Source: Ignavibacteriales bacterium (lineage in GTDB: Bacteria > Bacteroidota > Ignavibacteria > Ignavibacteriales > Ignavibacteriaceae). Taken from it: 64,000 bases of DNA. The stretch covers positions 682,001 through 746,000 of the forward strand of contig JADJNX010000001.1 of NCBI GenBank assembly GCA_016714125.1, read 5' to 3'. Below, piece by piece: positions 47,949-57,573 of this stretch. Position 1 is the first letter of the stretch, and every line of letters begins with the position of its first letter. The notes beneath the pieces were generated by a model, which worked only from the letters and a program-made list of their open reading frames with translations, was not told the origin of the DNA and made no database searches. Made by a program: the position numbers and the translations under genes.

Positions 47949-50361
47949 TTAGGCTTGCGATTCCTTTAATCTTCTTGCAGTAGAAATCACAAATCCAAAT
48001 ACTGCAACAAGCACACCCGCCCAAACCAGATTAATCATCGGTTTGATTGAAGCGTGAATTGTCAATACTTCTTTTGGAGCCGATTTGGATGTATTACCTT
48101 CTTTGTCAGCTACAATAACCGTGGCAACTTTGTCACCGGGGTTCACAGTTTTTAATGTCAGGGTAACACCAAAATCATCAAGTATCACGGGATCAGCCTG
48201 CATTTTGCCACCAATTCTGGAATAGAGAAGGTCTTTTTCAACCGACTTACCATCCTTGGTTATTATAGCTCTCACACCCATGCTAAAATCTGCATCAGTG
48301 TTCATCGCTGCCATATCAGGTTTGATGAACTCTTTGTATTTGATCTGAACACCTGATGCGGTAATCTCTTTTCCTTCGAAATGGTCATCGCATTACCATC
48401 AGGATTTTGCATTCCGTCATCAAAACCGACAGGAGCAACATAAAAATCAGAGAGTAAACCGTAACTCATGTCGGGTTCTCTCATCAGCGAATTGTTGAAG
48501 TCGGCTACATACATAATCGGTTTTACGATTGTGCTGCCCGATCCCATTTTGACATCAAGTTTACAATGATATTTTGTGTGTCCATTTTCCTGGAACGGTT
48601 CGAGTCCCACAAATGTGACATCATATCCGAGAACTTTTGCTGTTTTCCCTTTTTCAAGGTCAATTTCCTGTTCGGAACTGAAAGCAGATGAACCAATAAC
48701 TCCAAGAATAAACAGCGCCATTCCGATATGAGCGACATAGGCACCAAGTTTGTTTTGACCACCTCTCATGATTTTGATCATCACTTCGCCGTTAACAACA
48801 AGTGCAAAGACAGAAGCAACCAAAAGCAGAATCATCATAACCTTGTCAACTCCACCGATGAAGATGGCGGCTGCACTTATCACTGCGGTGATTGCGCCGG
48901 TTCGAAGCAGATCAGATTTCATTTTGCTTGAATCGGTTGTTTTCCATTTTAAGATGATGCTCAAACCATTAATCGCCATCAAAATAATTCCGAGTGGCAC
49001 ATGCATTGTATTGTAGAAATCAACTTCCACTTTTATACCAAATATCGGTGCTGAAGTACCTGCAAAAACTATGATTGCCGACATTCCAAGTGTAAATGAC
49101 GCCATAAAAGTGCAAGTTCCCTCGAAAGGGTTGATTCGTCTCCGGCTTTGGATATCTTCAACAACGATTTAAGTCTGTAGAGGACCATTCCAAATCCAAG
49201 ACCTGTAAATGTAACAACAAAAATAACAAGGAAAATATAAACTGTTCTTCCGGGTTCAGCAAACGAGTGTACCGATGAATCACCGAGAATACCACTTCTG
49301 GTAAGGAAGGTACTATAAACCACCAAAACATAAGTGAAGACCGAAAGAATGATATTTGTGATCAGATACCTTCCCTTGTCAGGGTCTTTTTTCTGTGTCC
49401 TGATTTGAACAAGCATAGTGTGAATCGCAGCCACACTCACTATCCAGGGAACCAAACTTGAATTCTCAACGGGATCCCAGGCCCAATATCCACCCCATCC
49501 CAAAACACCATAAGCCCAATACCCGCCAAGCATGATTCCCAATCCGAGGATTCCGGCACATCCGAGTACCCAGGGAAGTGACTGACGAACCCAGTCCTGA
49601 TAATCATTTTTAATTAATGCTGAAATTGCAAAAGCAAACGGCACTGTGGCAGCAGAAAATCCTGCAAAAAGAATTGGAGGGTGAATCTGCATCCAGAAGT
49701 TCTGAAGCAACGGGTTTAGACCCTTGCCTAAAACCAGAATATCAGATAACTGATACTGTGTTGCAGCAAGGTTCCCCATAAATTCACGATCAATCTTCAG
49801 ATGTGTAGGATTGCCCCCCTTCATTTCCAAAAGAAAATTAGGAATAAAAGCAAGTGACTGAAGAAGTTGTTGATTAAAATATTTTACCTCAATAAATGGA
49901 CTCTCACCCTGCCAAATATAAGCAAAAGGGTTTTTCATCATTGGTGAAACCATGATGAGAAGGAAAGTTGTTGCGAGGGTGTAAACCATCATTACTCTCG
50001 GCTCAAGGTCTCCTCTTTTTTCAGTGTATGACTGAAGACCTATTCCAATGAGAGTGGTCATAAGTACCCAAAGCATGAAACTGCCTTCCTGTCCGGCCCA
50101 AAATGTTGATAACAGCAATCCCAGCGGTAAATCGCTGTTGCTGTAATTAAACACATAGTTGTATTGATACTGATGTGTAAGAATGATATATAATAGCAAT
50201 GTGGAGGCAACAATTACCATCATTGCCATTGCGTGGTAGCCCAAACGGGCAAATTTCAAATATTTTTGTGCCTGCTCATCTCTGCGGTAACCAAAATAGA
50301 ACATGGTCATCGAGAAAAGAGAAAATACAAGGGCTAAAGTTAATACTATACTTCCTGCCAT
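47949..50361 (-). CDS. ccmF: Cytochrome c maturation protein CcmF (two frameshifts)
   Basis: Heme lyase component that attaches heme from CcmE to apocytochrome c in the periplasm. Tryptophan-rich WWD motif GWGGYWAWDPVENSSLVPWI, preceded by NFWMQIHPPILFAGFSA. The frame breaks near 49119 (REGTCTFMASFTLGMSAIIV after repair) and near 48385 (TIFEGKEITASGVQIKYKEF), each repaired by one base. About 805 residues with roughly 14-15 helices and a large periplasmic domain (YDVTFVGLEPFQENGHTKYH) before a last helix near the C-terminus. This is longer than E. coli CcmF (about 650), with a C-terminal extension. Follows ccmE. Confidence 0.9.
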
Positions 50362-50401
50362 TTGGATCTCCTTTTTAGAGGGTTCTTCTAAGTTCTTTTA
50401 A

Positions 50402-50836
50402 TTACGACGATTTCTTTTTTACGCCGTCAGGATGAGTAGCACCCTCAGGGGCACTTTCCTGATATTTTGAAGGACATTTTGTGAGAATGTCTTTAGCTTT
50501 AAAAACATCACCTTCGTATTTACCGGTAACTACAACACTGGTAGCCGATTCAAAATTGTTTGGGATCGGTCCGTTGTATAAAACCTTCATCTGGTTCCCA
50601 TTCTTGTCTTCCATATAGAATGTAAAAACCTTGTCTTTATATTCATATTTTTTATCTTTTACCCACGAACCAGTAGCCCGGATCATTTTCCCCGACTCTT
50701 TTACTTTCGCAAGGCTCTCTTCATAACCGATACTGCTTTGGGTAAAGAAATATCCCATGAATGCAAGAAAAACCACAATTATAGCACCGCCGATTACAAA
50801 TCGACCGTTTTTTTGCATGAATGTTTGTTCAGACAT
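50402..50836 (-). CDS. ccmE: Heme chaperone CcmE, CxxxY type
   Basis: 144 residues: an N-terminal anchor helix (FVIGGAIIVVFLAFMGYFF) and an OB-fold periplasmic domain (GKMIRATGSWVKDK, VLYNGPIPNNFESATSVVVT, GKYEGDVFKAKDILTKCPSKYQ). CcmE normally binds heme through the His of an HxxxY motif in this last segment. Here the aligned residues are Cys121-P-S-K-Tyr125, the rarer CxxxY variant known from some sulfate reducers and archaea. It carries heme from CcmC to CcmF. Its ATG is 2 bases from the ccmD stop. Confidence 0.88.
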   Translation of the reverse strand: MSEQTFMQKNGRFVIGGAIIVVFLAFMGYFFTQSSIGYEESLAKVKESGKMIRATGSWVKDKKYEYKDKVFTFYMEDKNGNQMKVLYNGPIPNNFESATSVVVTGKYEGDVFKAKDILTKCPSKYQESAPEGATHPDGVKKKSS

Positions 50837-50838
50837 AC

Positions 50839-50973
50839 TTATTTCTCCTCAACTTCTTTCTTCAATTCTCTTAATCTTTTGTCCAATGTGAACAAGTAGG
50901 TAAATATACCTGACCATGTAAGCATCACTATTATTAGTACAATATATATAGCATTTTTTTCTAAAAATTCCAT
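50839..50973 (-). CDS. ccmD: Small membrane protein CcmD
   Basis: 44 residues: M-E-F-L-E-K-N, then one hydrophobic helix (AIYIVLIIVMLTWSGIFTYL), then a charged tail (DKRLRELKKEVEEK). Size, single helix and charged C-terminus match CcmD, which helps release holo-CcmE from the CcmC complex. It lies exactly between ccmC and ccmE. Confidence 0.8.
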   Translation of the reverse strand: MEFLEKNAIYIVLIIVMLTWSGIFTYLFTLDKRLRELKKEVEEK

Positions 50974-50986
50974 CGACTCACAATCC

Positions 50987-51709
50987 TCAATAAAGTTTTT
51001 GTTTTTTAATCTTGTCGAGCAAGATCATCGATTTTGAACCCACTCCCCACATCCACGCATAAAGCATACTGAAGGCGGTTAGTGAAATGTAAAACACCAT
51101 CTGCATATTCTGATTCATCTTAAAATTTACAACAGGACCTGCGTTATCATCATCTGCACTTCCCGGATGAAGTCCTGCCATAATTCTCGGCATAATGAAT
51201 ATAAAAAATGGAACAGTTACAAATACAATCATATTATAAACAGCGGAAAGAGTTGCTCTTTTCTCTTCATTGTCAATCGCCGAACGAAGAGCAAAAAGTG
51301 CTCCGTATATCAGCAACAGTGCGAAGATTGAAGTCTCTCTTGGATCCCAGTGCCAGAACGAACCCCAGGCAAATTTTGCCCAGACCGAACCGGTAACTGT
51401 GGCGAGAATCACAAAAACCATCCCGATCTGAATCGAGGTCCAGGCTTTCATATCATCTTCAAGATTCTTCTTCCGTAAATACTTTACACTATAAATAGTT
51501 GCCATTAGGAAAGCAACCACAGAAAGCCATGAACTGGGCACATGAAAGAAAATAATTTTAGCATTTTCTCCAAGCCCCATTATCAAAGGAAATTCATACC
51601 AGGCTGAGGGTTTTGCCACTATCGGAAAGGTTATCCCTGCAACAATCACATAAGCCATCAACAAAAACAACACAATCTGGTACCAGCGGGAATGTACAAT
51701 GTTCTTCAT
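50987..51709 (-). CDS. ccmC: Heme exporter/handling protein CcmC
   Basis: 240 residues with six helices; the WWD heme-binding motif is AWGSFWHWDPRETSIFALLL. The flanking His residues are in KIIFFHVPSSWLS and IMAGLHPGSADD. CcmC loads heme onto CcmE. First gene of the ccmCDEF operon; the promoter should lie in the 51710-52041 gap. The ABC subunits CcmA and CcmB and the thiol components CcmG and CcmH are not in the window. Confidence 0.92.
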   Translation of the reverse strand: MKNIVHSRWYQIVLFLLMAYVIVAGITFPIVAKPSAWYEFPLIMGLGENAKIIFFHVPSSWLSVVAFLMATIYSVKYLRKKNLEDDMKAWTSIQIGMVFVILATVTGSVWAKFAWGSFWHWDPRETSIFALLLIYGALFALRSAIDNEEKRATLSAVYNMIVFVTVPFFIFIMPRIMAGLHPGSADDDNAGPVVNFKMNQNMQMVFYISLTAFSMLYAWMWGVGSKSMILLDKIKKQKLY

Positions 51710-51822
51710 TTTTTCTCAAGAAAATAAAATAAACCAGTTTGGAAAGGTAACTTTTAATTTACTATTGGTCAAGTTAAATTTTAGCGGTGTAAACTACTTT
51801 ACAGTGGAAAGGAAAATACTGT

Positions 51823-51866
51823 TTTAGGTATTAAGTATTAGGTATTAGGTATTATTTAAGTATCAG
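51823..51866. repeat. Heptamer tandem repeat (TATTAGG-like)
   Basis: On the plus strand TAGGTAT, TAAGTAT, TAGGTAT, TAGGTAT, TATTTAA, GTATCAG: about four good 7-base units and two degenerate ones. Same unit as the array at 3419-3449. Confidence 0.7.
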
Positions 51867-51944
51867 GTAAATCTGTCACAGGCGTAAGATTGAGGAGTGA
51901 TAATCTGTCACCTGTCCGCCGACGAGGAATGAAATAAATTTTTC

Positions 51945-52040
51945 AAAATCCCCATCCGTGCAATCTGTGATAATCTGTGCTTTCCGTGTAACTATCCCTC
52001 TCTGCGAAAATCCGCCTAATCTGCGTGTATCCGCGGCCTA
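51945..52040. repeat. Degenerate 9-10-base tandem repeat, core ATCYGYG
   Basis: The cores ATCCGTG, ATCTGTG, ATCTGTG, TTCCGTG, CTCTGCG, ATCCGCC, ATCTGCG, ATCCGCG follow one another at 9-10-base spacing. Two further ATCTGTC copies lie at about 51892 and 51903. A short related piece (ATCTGCGTAACTATCCC) occurs at about 21563-21579. Confidence 0.65.
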
Positions 52041-52041
52041 A

Positions 52042-53275
52042 TCAAAACCCTTTCCCGCCAATGTACCTGTTAAGCCCACCGGCGCCTACCCATTTGGTGC
52101 CGTCGCGGTCGATGGCGATTGAGAGGGCGACATTGTCCTTAATTCCTGAATTCGCAGTGTTATATTTTATCCATTTTCCGGCTGTGAAGTGGAAAATCCC
52201 TGCATCTGCAGTTGAAACCCACACATTACCCGTTGTTGAAACTGCTACACCGGTGATAATAGTACCGGTAAAAGCAGAATTAATTGCACTAAAATGAGTG
52301 AAAAACTTCCGGTTAAATGACGAAACTCCGGAGACTCCACCAGAAGGAAGGTAACCCACCCAGATATCATTTTTTTGATCGATTACGATCTTGTTGACAA
52401 ATTCGTTTGGAATATTTGAAGTAACGGAGTTGTGAATAATCCATCCATCCGTTGAAGGAGTGTAAACTGCAAGTCCGCCACCATGTGTACCGATTAAAAC
52501 AGACCCGTTTTGATCAGTTTTTACGCTGTTAACACGATTAACAGGGAGTCCACTGTTTCCCGTGTTATAAACCTTAAATGTTACTCCATCAAATTTGACA
52601 ACTCCGGATGAATAAGTTGACAGCCATACATTCCCGAGCAGATCGATATCCAACGAGGTTATGTAGTTGTCGGGAAGATTACTGTTGTTTCTGTTGTAAA
52701 CTGTCCAAATGCCATTCTCAAACCTGCCAAATCCCTCTGTTGTTGCAACCCATATACGGTTGTTTTTTCTCTATGTAAACATCGAGGATATAGTTGTCAG
52801 GAATTCCGGAATTTGATCTATCGTATGCAGTCCAGGTCTGTCCGTCAAATTTGACGAGTCCCTTTCCGTTTGTGCCAAGCCATTTATTGTCAAAAGCATC
52901 AAGAACTATATCATTGATTACATTTAGTGGAAGGGGTGAGTTTGATGAGTTCCAGTTAAACCACCAATCTGAAGGATTTTCCTTCATCTCAAGCGCCATT
53001 GTATCCTGCTGGTTACGAGCAACCAGTGTATAAAGAGTGGTATCAATATATTTATCGAGCTTCAAATCGATCTTATAAAATCCCGGTTCAAGATTTTCAA
53101 TAACTGTGGGAGTTATTTTTCCGGTGCTCTTATTGTTAAAAAATACAACTGCCCCCGGAGGGTTGGAGACAACAGTAATACTGCTGAACTTCAGTCCGGG
53201 AAGTACAGGGGGCTCTTCTTCACATCCTGTGAAAAAGAAAAGTGCAACTATTAACAAGAGCAGGAGTTTAGGCAT
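52042..53275 (-). CDS. Lipoprotein with PEGA domain and two-component-type propeller repeats (frameshifted)
   Basis: Signal peptide with lipobox (A-L-F-F-F-T-G-C, Cys about residue 18), a PEGA-like surface domain (SITVVSNPPGAVVFFNNKST to GFYKIDLKLDKY), then repeats of the type DNKWLGTNGKGLVKFDGQTW, GNVWLSTYSSGVVKFDGVTF and NDIWVGYLPSGG, as in the sensor propellers of hybrid two-component systems. The A run near 52772 needs one extra base, giving EKKNNRIWVATTEGFGRFEN. About 411 residues. No kinase follows, so it is a stand-alone outer-membrane or periplasmic propeller; ligand unknown. Confidence 0.78.
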
Positions 53276-53335
53276 ATTTCAGGTATAAAATTATTACTAT
53301 TTGTTGTACTTAAAGATAATACTTTTTTAGAAGAT

Positions 53336-54487
53336 TTACACACCGGTTAATGTCTTCCGAAAGATCACAATATCAAAGTAGTGAGACGAAGCAACTATAT
53401 GTTCCAGCAACTGGGCTTGAAAATCTTCATACTTTGCAAATGTTGTTTCTGTAGTGAAGGCGTATATCTCCAAAGGGAAACCCGATTCAATGGGTTGAAG
53501 CAGCCTTGCAGATATATTCAGATCAGATCTGATTCTCTCCTGTCTGTTCAAAAACCATCGAATATAGTGCCTGAACAACATTAAATTTGTTACATCCACT
53601 TCATTCGAATTTTTATATTCATCACTTTCTAGAAATTCTTCGAGAAATTCTTTTAATACAGGCCTGGCTTTTAAGTGATCCATTAAAACATCATCCACAC
53701 TCTTAATCGAAGAGGAATCGATGACCACCGACTTTTTGATTCTGCGGGATTTTAGTTCCTGAATTCTTCTCGAGTTTTTATATCCCACCTCCATTAACTT
53801 GTAGGTTGGGATAATTGAGATGGTGTTATCACCATTCTGAACTTTTATTGTGTGAAGTGAAATGTCAGTTACAGTTCCGTCGGCAGAAAAAGCAGGAACC
53901 TCAATCCAGTCACCCTTCTCAACAAGATCGTATGAATTTATTTGAATATTTACAATAAATGAAAGAATTGTATCTCTAAATACCAACATAAGGACGGCTG
54001 TAAGTGCACTCAGTCCGGTTATAATCGACCATGGACTCTGATCGGTAAATATCCCGGCTATCACAACAAGTGCCCAGAATCCAAGAACAATCTTGATAAT
54101 CTGAAGATATCCTTTAAGCGATTTCCTGTTTAAACCCTCATGCCTCTCATACAACTCGATAAATGCATCGATTGCTGAGAATACGATCAAAATCGATAGA
54201 AGTGTGTACCAGACATATAAAAATATCTTCACATCCGGAGCGTTTTCACCCGTCAGCCAGACATATTTATTGATAATAATTGTGGGAACCAGGAGAATGA
54301 CCCGCCTGACGAACCTTTTATTAAACAAAATATCATCAAACTTTGTAATAGTTCGTTTAACCAATTTTACAACTACTTTTAGGGCAACAGCCTGGAGAAT
54401 CCAATAGAGAACTACCGATCCTGCCACGACTCCAAGGAAGATAAACAAATTTTTGTCGGTGGAAGTAAATTCAAACAACTCTTTCAA
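53336..54487 (-). CDS. MscS-family mechanosensitive channel
   Basis: 383 residues from TTG 54487 (M-K-E-L-F-E-F-T-S-T-D), chosen because AGGAG lies 5 bases upstream; the longer frame to 54655 adds a non-family leader. About five N-terminal helices, then the pore-lining helix and beta domain: SIITGLSALTAVLMLVFRDT, ILSFIVNIQI, DLVEKGDWIEVPAFSADGTV and TISIIPTYKLME. The long cytoplasmic C-terminal domain resembles the YbdG (MscM-like) branch. Releases solutes under hypo-osmotic shock. Its start is divergent from the aminotransferase gene with about 65 bases between. Confidence 0.88.
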   Translation of the reverse strand: MKELFEFTSTDKNLFIFLGVVAGSVVLYWILQAVALKVVVKLVKRTITKFDDILFNKRFVRRVILLVPTIIINKYVWLTGENAPDVKIFLYVWYTLLSILIVFSAIDAFIELYERHEGLNRKSLKGYLQIIKIVLGFWALVVIAGIFTDQSPWSIITGLSALTAVLMLVFRDTILSFIVNIQINSYDLVEKGDWIEVPAFSADGTVTDISLHTIKVQNGDNTISIIPTYKLMEVGYKNSRRIQELKSRRIKKSVVIDSSSIKSVDDVLMDHLKARPVLKEFLEEFLESDEYKNSNEVDVTNLMLFRHYIRWFLNRQERIRSDLNISARLLQPIESGFPLEIYAFTTETTFAKYEDFQAQLLEHIVASSHYFDIVIFRKTLTGV

Positions 54488-54552
54488 GTCATCTCCTTTT
54501 TGTATTTTTGTGGTTTGGTTACAAATTAAATAAAACAGGAATTGTAAAGATA

Positions 54553-55687
54553 ATGAAGTCCCTCTTTTTCTGCGAGATGATGTAATTTTTCTAAACCACG
54601 GCTCTTTTGGTGCTTGCCCGTGCCTGTGATGAAGGAATATCAAAAACACCAACACGAACTTGAGATGCAGCCTGTGGAATTTATTGGAAGGCGAAGTGGT
54701 GAGCTGCTTTCTTCTGCCCGTGCACAGTTGGCAAGTTATCTCGGGTGTTTAAGGGACGATCTTGTCTTCATCCCCAATACCACGACAGGTGTAAATGCAA
54801 TTGCCCGTTCAATTCGTTTGAAACATGGTGATCAGGTGTTGATCAGCGATCAGGAATATGGCGCACTTGAAAGAATGTGGAGGATAATCTGCGAAGAAAC
54901 GGGAGCAGAACTTGTAATTGCTAAAATCCCTTACCCGATTGAAAATAGTGACCAAATTAAAAATGCTCTGCTGAATGCCGTAACACCAAAAACAAAGCCG
55001 TCTTTTTTTAGTCACATCACTTCTGCTTCTGCCATTACATTCCCTGCTAAAGAGATTATTGACGAACTCCGTGGAAAAAACATTTATACTATCATAGATG
55101 CCGCCCACGCTCCCGGACAGATACCCGTAAACATTACTGAACTTGATCCCGATTTTTATACCGGAAATTGTCATAAATGGATGATGGCTCCCAAAGGTTC
55201 CGCATTTTTGTATGTCAAAAATGAATTGCAATATCTGATGAAACCACCTGTGATAAGCTGGGGATTAACAAATGATGTTGAGGGCCCATCCCATTTAATT
55301 AACGAATTTGAATATCAGGGGACACACGATATTTCCAACTACCTTACGGTTCCTGCTGCAATTCAGTTTATGGAAGATTACCATTGGACAGGGATATCAG
55401 AAAAATGCCACCATCTCGCCCTTGAAACAAAAATTTTGATGGAAGAGGTGAAAGGGATGGAAGTGATTTGTGCCACCGACCCCTCTCTATTTAAACAGAT
55501 GGCTGCAATAAAACTTCCCGTTTCCGCCCCGGCCGATCTGAAAGAACAACTTTATGAGAAGTTTAAGATCGAAATTCCGGTGTTCCCCCACAACGGTGCC
55601 CGGCATATAAGAGTTTCCGTTCAAGGCTATAATACCAAAAACGATTTGGACATATTAATCGAGGCATTACACTATTTTCTTGATTAG
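54553..55687 (+). CDS. Class V aminotransferase, isopenicillin-N-epimerase-like (frameshifted)
   Basis: PLP enzyme: LASYLGCLRDDLVFIPNTTT, TIIDAAHAPGQIPVN (PLP Asp-x-x-His), the Schiff-base Lys in TGNCHKWMMAPKGSAFLY, and EYQGTHDISNYLTVPAA. Downstream of 54614 the frame is open, but the start of the family, FLNHGSFGACP, is read upstream in another frame. One added base near 54628 and one near 54557 give a start at ATG 54553 (M-K-V-P-L-F-L-R-D-D-V-I-F-L-NHGSFG). About 379 residues. In this family an epimerase, cysteine desulfurase or ergothioneine C-S lyase role is possible; none can be chosen from the sequence. Confidence 0.82.
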
Positions 55688-55708
55688 GAAACCTTATCCC
55701 CCTTTATT

Positions 55709-57567
55709 TTGTCTAATGTATTAGAGTTTTTGAGAACCACAGGTACTTTTTTGAGAATATTCCTTTTCTTCCTTTTATTTCTAACTTCGCTTTTTGCCCA
55801 ACCGGGTGATGTGGGTAATAAACTTATGCTCGCCGGGCAGTTTGAGCAGTTAAACCAGTTCGAAAAAGCAAAAACCATCTATCTCGATCTCCACAGAAGC
55901 AACCCCTTGGACTATATGTTCCTCGAGTCACTTGTGCGTGTCTGCAACAGACTTAAACAATATGAAGAGTCTATTATATATCTCGACGATTGGAACGGGA
56001 GAATGCCCGGTGATATAAACGGTGTGAATCTTCTCGGAAAAACATATTTCCTGCAAGGGAAAGAGAAGGAAGCACTTACCCTCTGGAATAACTTCCTAAA
56101 ACAGTTTAACTACGAAATTAATTATACCAAAATTCTCGCATATTCAGCGATCGAAGTAAAGGGATTTGAAACCGCCATCACCCTGCTTGAAAAAGGGAAA
56201 GATGTTTCGGGACAACCGATCTATTTCCTCCTCGATCTCGGTTATCTCTATGGTTACATGATGCAATATGATAAAGCTGCCGAGGCTTATGTTGAACTTC
56301 TGGAGCTTGAACCCGGACAGGCGGGACAAATTGAAGGCAGGATAAGAACAACATCCAACAACCCTGATGCTGCAAAAGAATATATCAAAGCTTTTGAAAA
56401 GATTGAAGACCCAAATGAGGCTACTCTCCGTGTGATGCTTGCTCTCTACATCGATCAAAGAATGTTCCCAAAATCGATCGAAACTGCTCTGAAACTTGAA
56501 GACCTTGGGAAAGACAACGGCGTTTCCCTCTATCGGGTTGGTGAAGAATCATTTTATGCGGGAGACTATCCTTCTGCTGTCACCGCTTATTCCACCCTGT
56601 TGGACAAATACCCAACAAGACCCGATAAACCGATTATAAATCTTAATCTTGTGAAATCTCTTGAAGAAATTCTCAACCTGAAATACCGGGAGCTAAACCC
56701 GGAATGGAAGCCTTACGATCTCGGCACACTTCCCACAAAAGAGGAGTTTGATAAGGTAATCTCCAAATATTTGGAAATAATCTCCTCATTTAAAAATTCA
56801 GAGACTGCAAGTGAGGCAATTTACAGGACAGGGCAGCTTTATTATAGGTTAAACGATCTTGAAGAGGCTGAATCCCACTTCAACGACCTTGTGGAAAACC
56901 GTCCCAACTCCCAGTTTGCGGCAAATGCCTGGCTTGGGAAAGGACTTATTGCCCTGAAAAAAGAGAATATCGATGTTGCTATCCATGCTTTCACATCCGC
57001 AATTACAGCGTTTAGCACCGACCCCGATGTAAAAAATCGTGCCCGGTTTAATCTTATGATGTCATGGTTTTTCAAAAATGATATCGACAAAACTCTTGAA
57101 CTCCTTACTGAAATTGTGGGAGTTCCAACTGATAATCTTGCAAACGATGCTCTGGAACTTGCTCCACTTTTAAATAAAAAGATGACCGACTCCCTTTCAC
57201 AGCTCAAACTTGCTGTCGCTGAAAGGGCTATTATTCAGGGTGAACTGATGGAAGCATTTAATCTCTTTTCAGAATTAAAAATTCACCATCCCCAATTTTA
57301 GCGGCTCTTGCCCGTTTTCGATCTGCCGAACTCGCAGCTTCACTTAACAATTATGATGTTGCAATTTCGATTATCGAGACCTCATCAGGCGATCAATTCA
57401 ATATATATGCCGATAAATCGTTATTTTTACTGGGACAAATTTATCAATTTGGAAAAAAGGATATTCAAAAGGCTATTTCATCTTACGAACAGATCTTGAT
57501 CCAATTCCCCAAATCCATCTTAAACGATAAAGCCCGTGAGACAATATTGTCATTAAAAAACAACTGA
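55709..57567 (+). CDS. Secreted tetratricopeptide repeat protein (frameshifted)
   Basis: N-terminal signal peptide (RIFLFFLLFLTSLFAQPG) then TPR-like helical repeats throughout: FEQLNQFEKAKTIYLDLHRS, YDKAAEAYVELLELEPGQAG, YAGDYPSAVTAYSTLLDKYP, LYYRLNDLEEAESHFNDLVE, FGKKDIQKAISSYEQILIQF. The ORF stops at 57301 at a TTTT run (57297-57300); one more T extends it through LAALARFRSAELAASLNNYD to a TGA at 57565-57567, about 619 residues. It lies 6 bases before clpX, so may be cotranscribed. Probably a periplasmic scaffold protein, similar to BamD/CpoB-type repeats; function unknown. Confidence 0.8.
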
Positions 57568-57573
57568 GAAAGT

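Larger units (their letters stand above)
51710..52041. other. Intergenic region with two kinds of short tandem repeat
   Basis: 330 bases between the ccmC start and the stop of the PEGA/propeller lipoprotein gene, both on the minus strand. It contains a heptamer array (51823-51866) and a 9-10-base array (51945-52040), with non-repetitive AT-rich sequence next to ccmC where its promoter should be. No gene was seen. Confidence 0.6.

Noticed and set aside
21651..52040. CRISPR arrays
   Set aside because: Repeat units are only 7-10 bases and contiguous, with no spacers and no cas genes.
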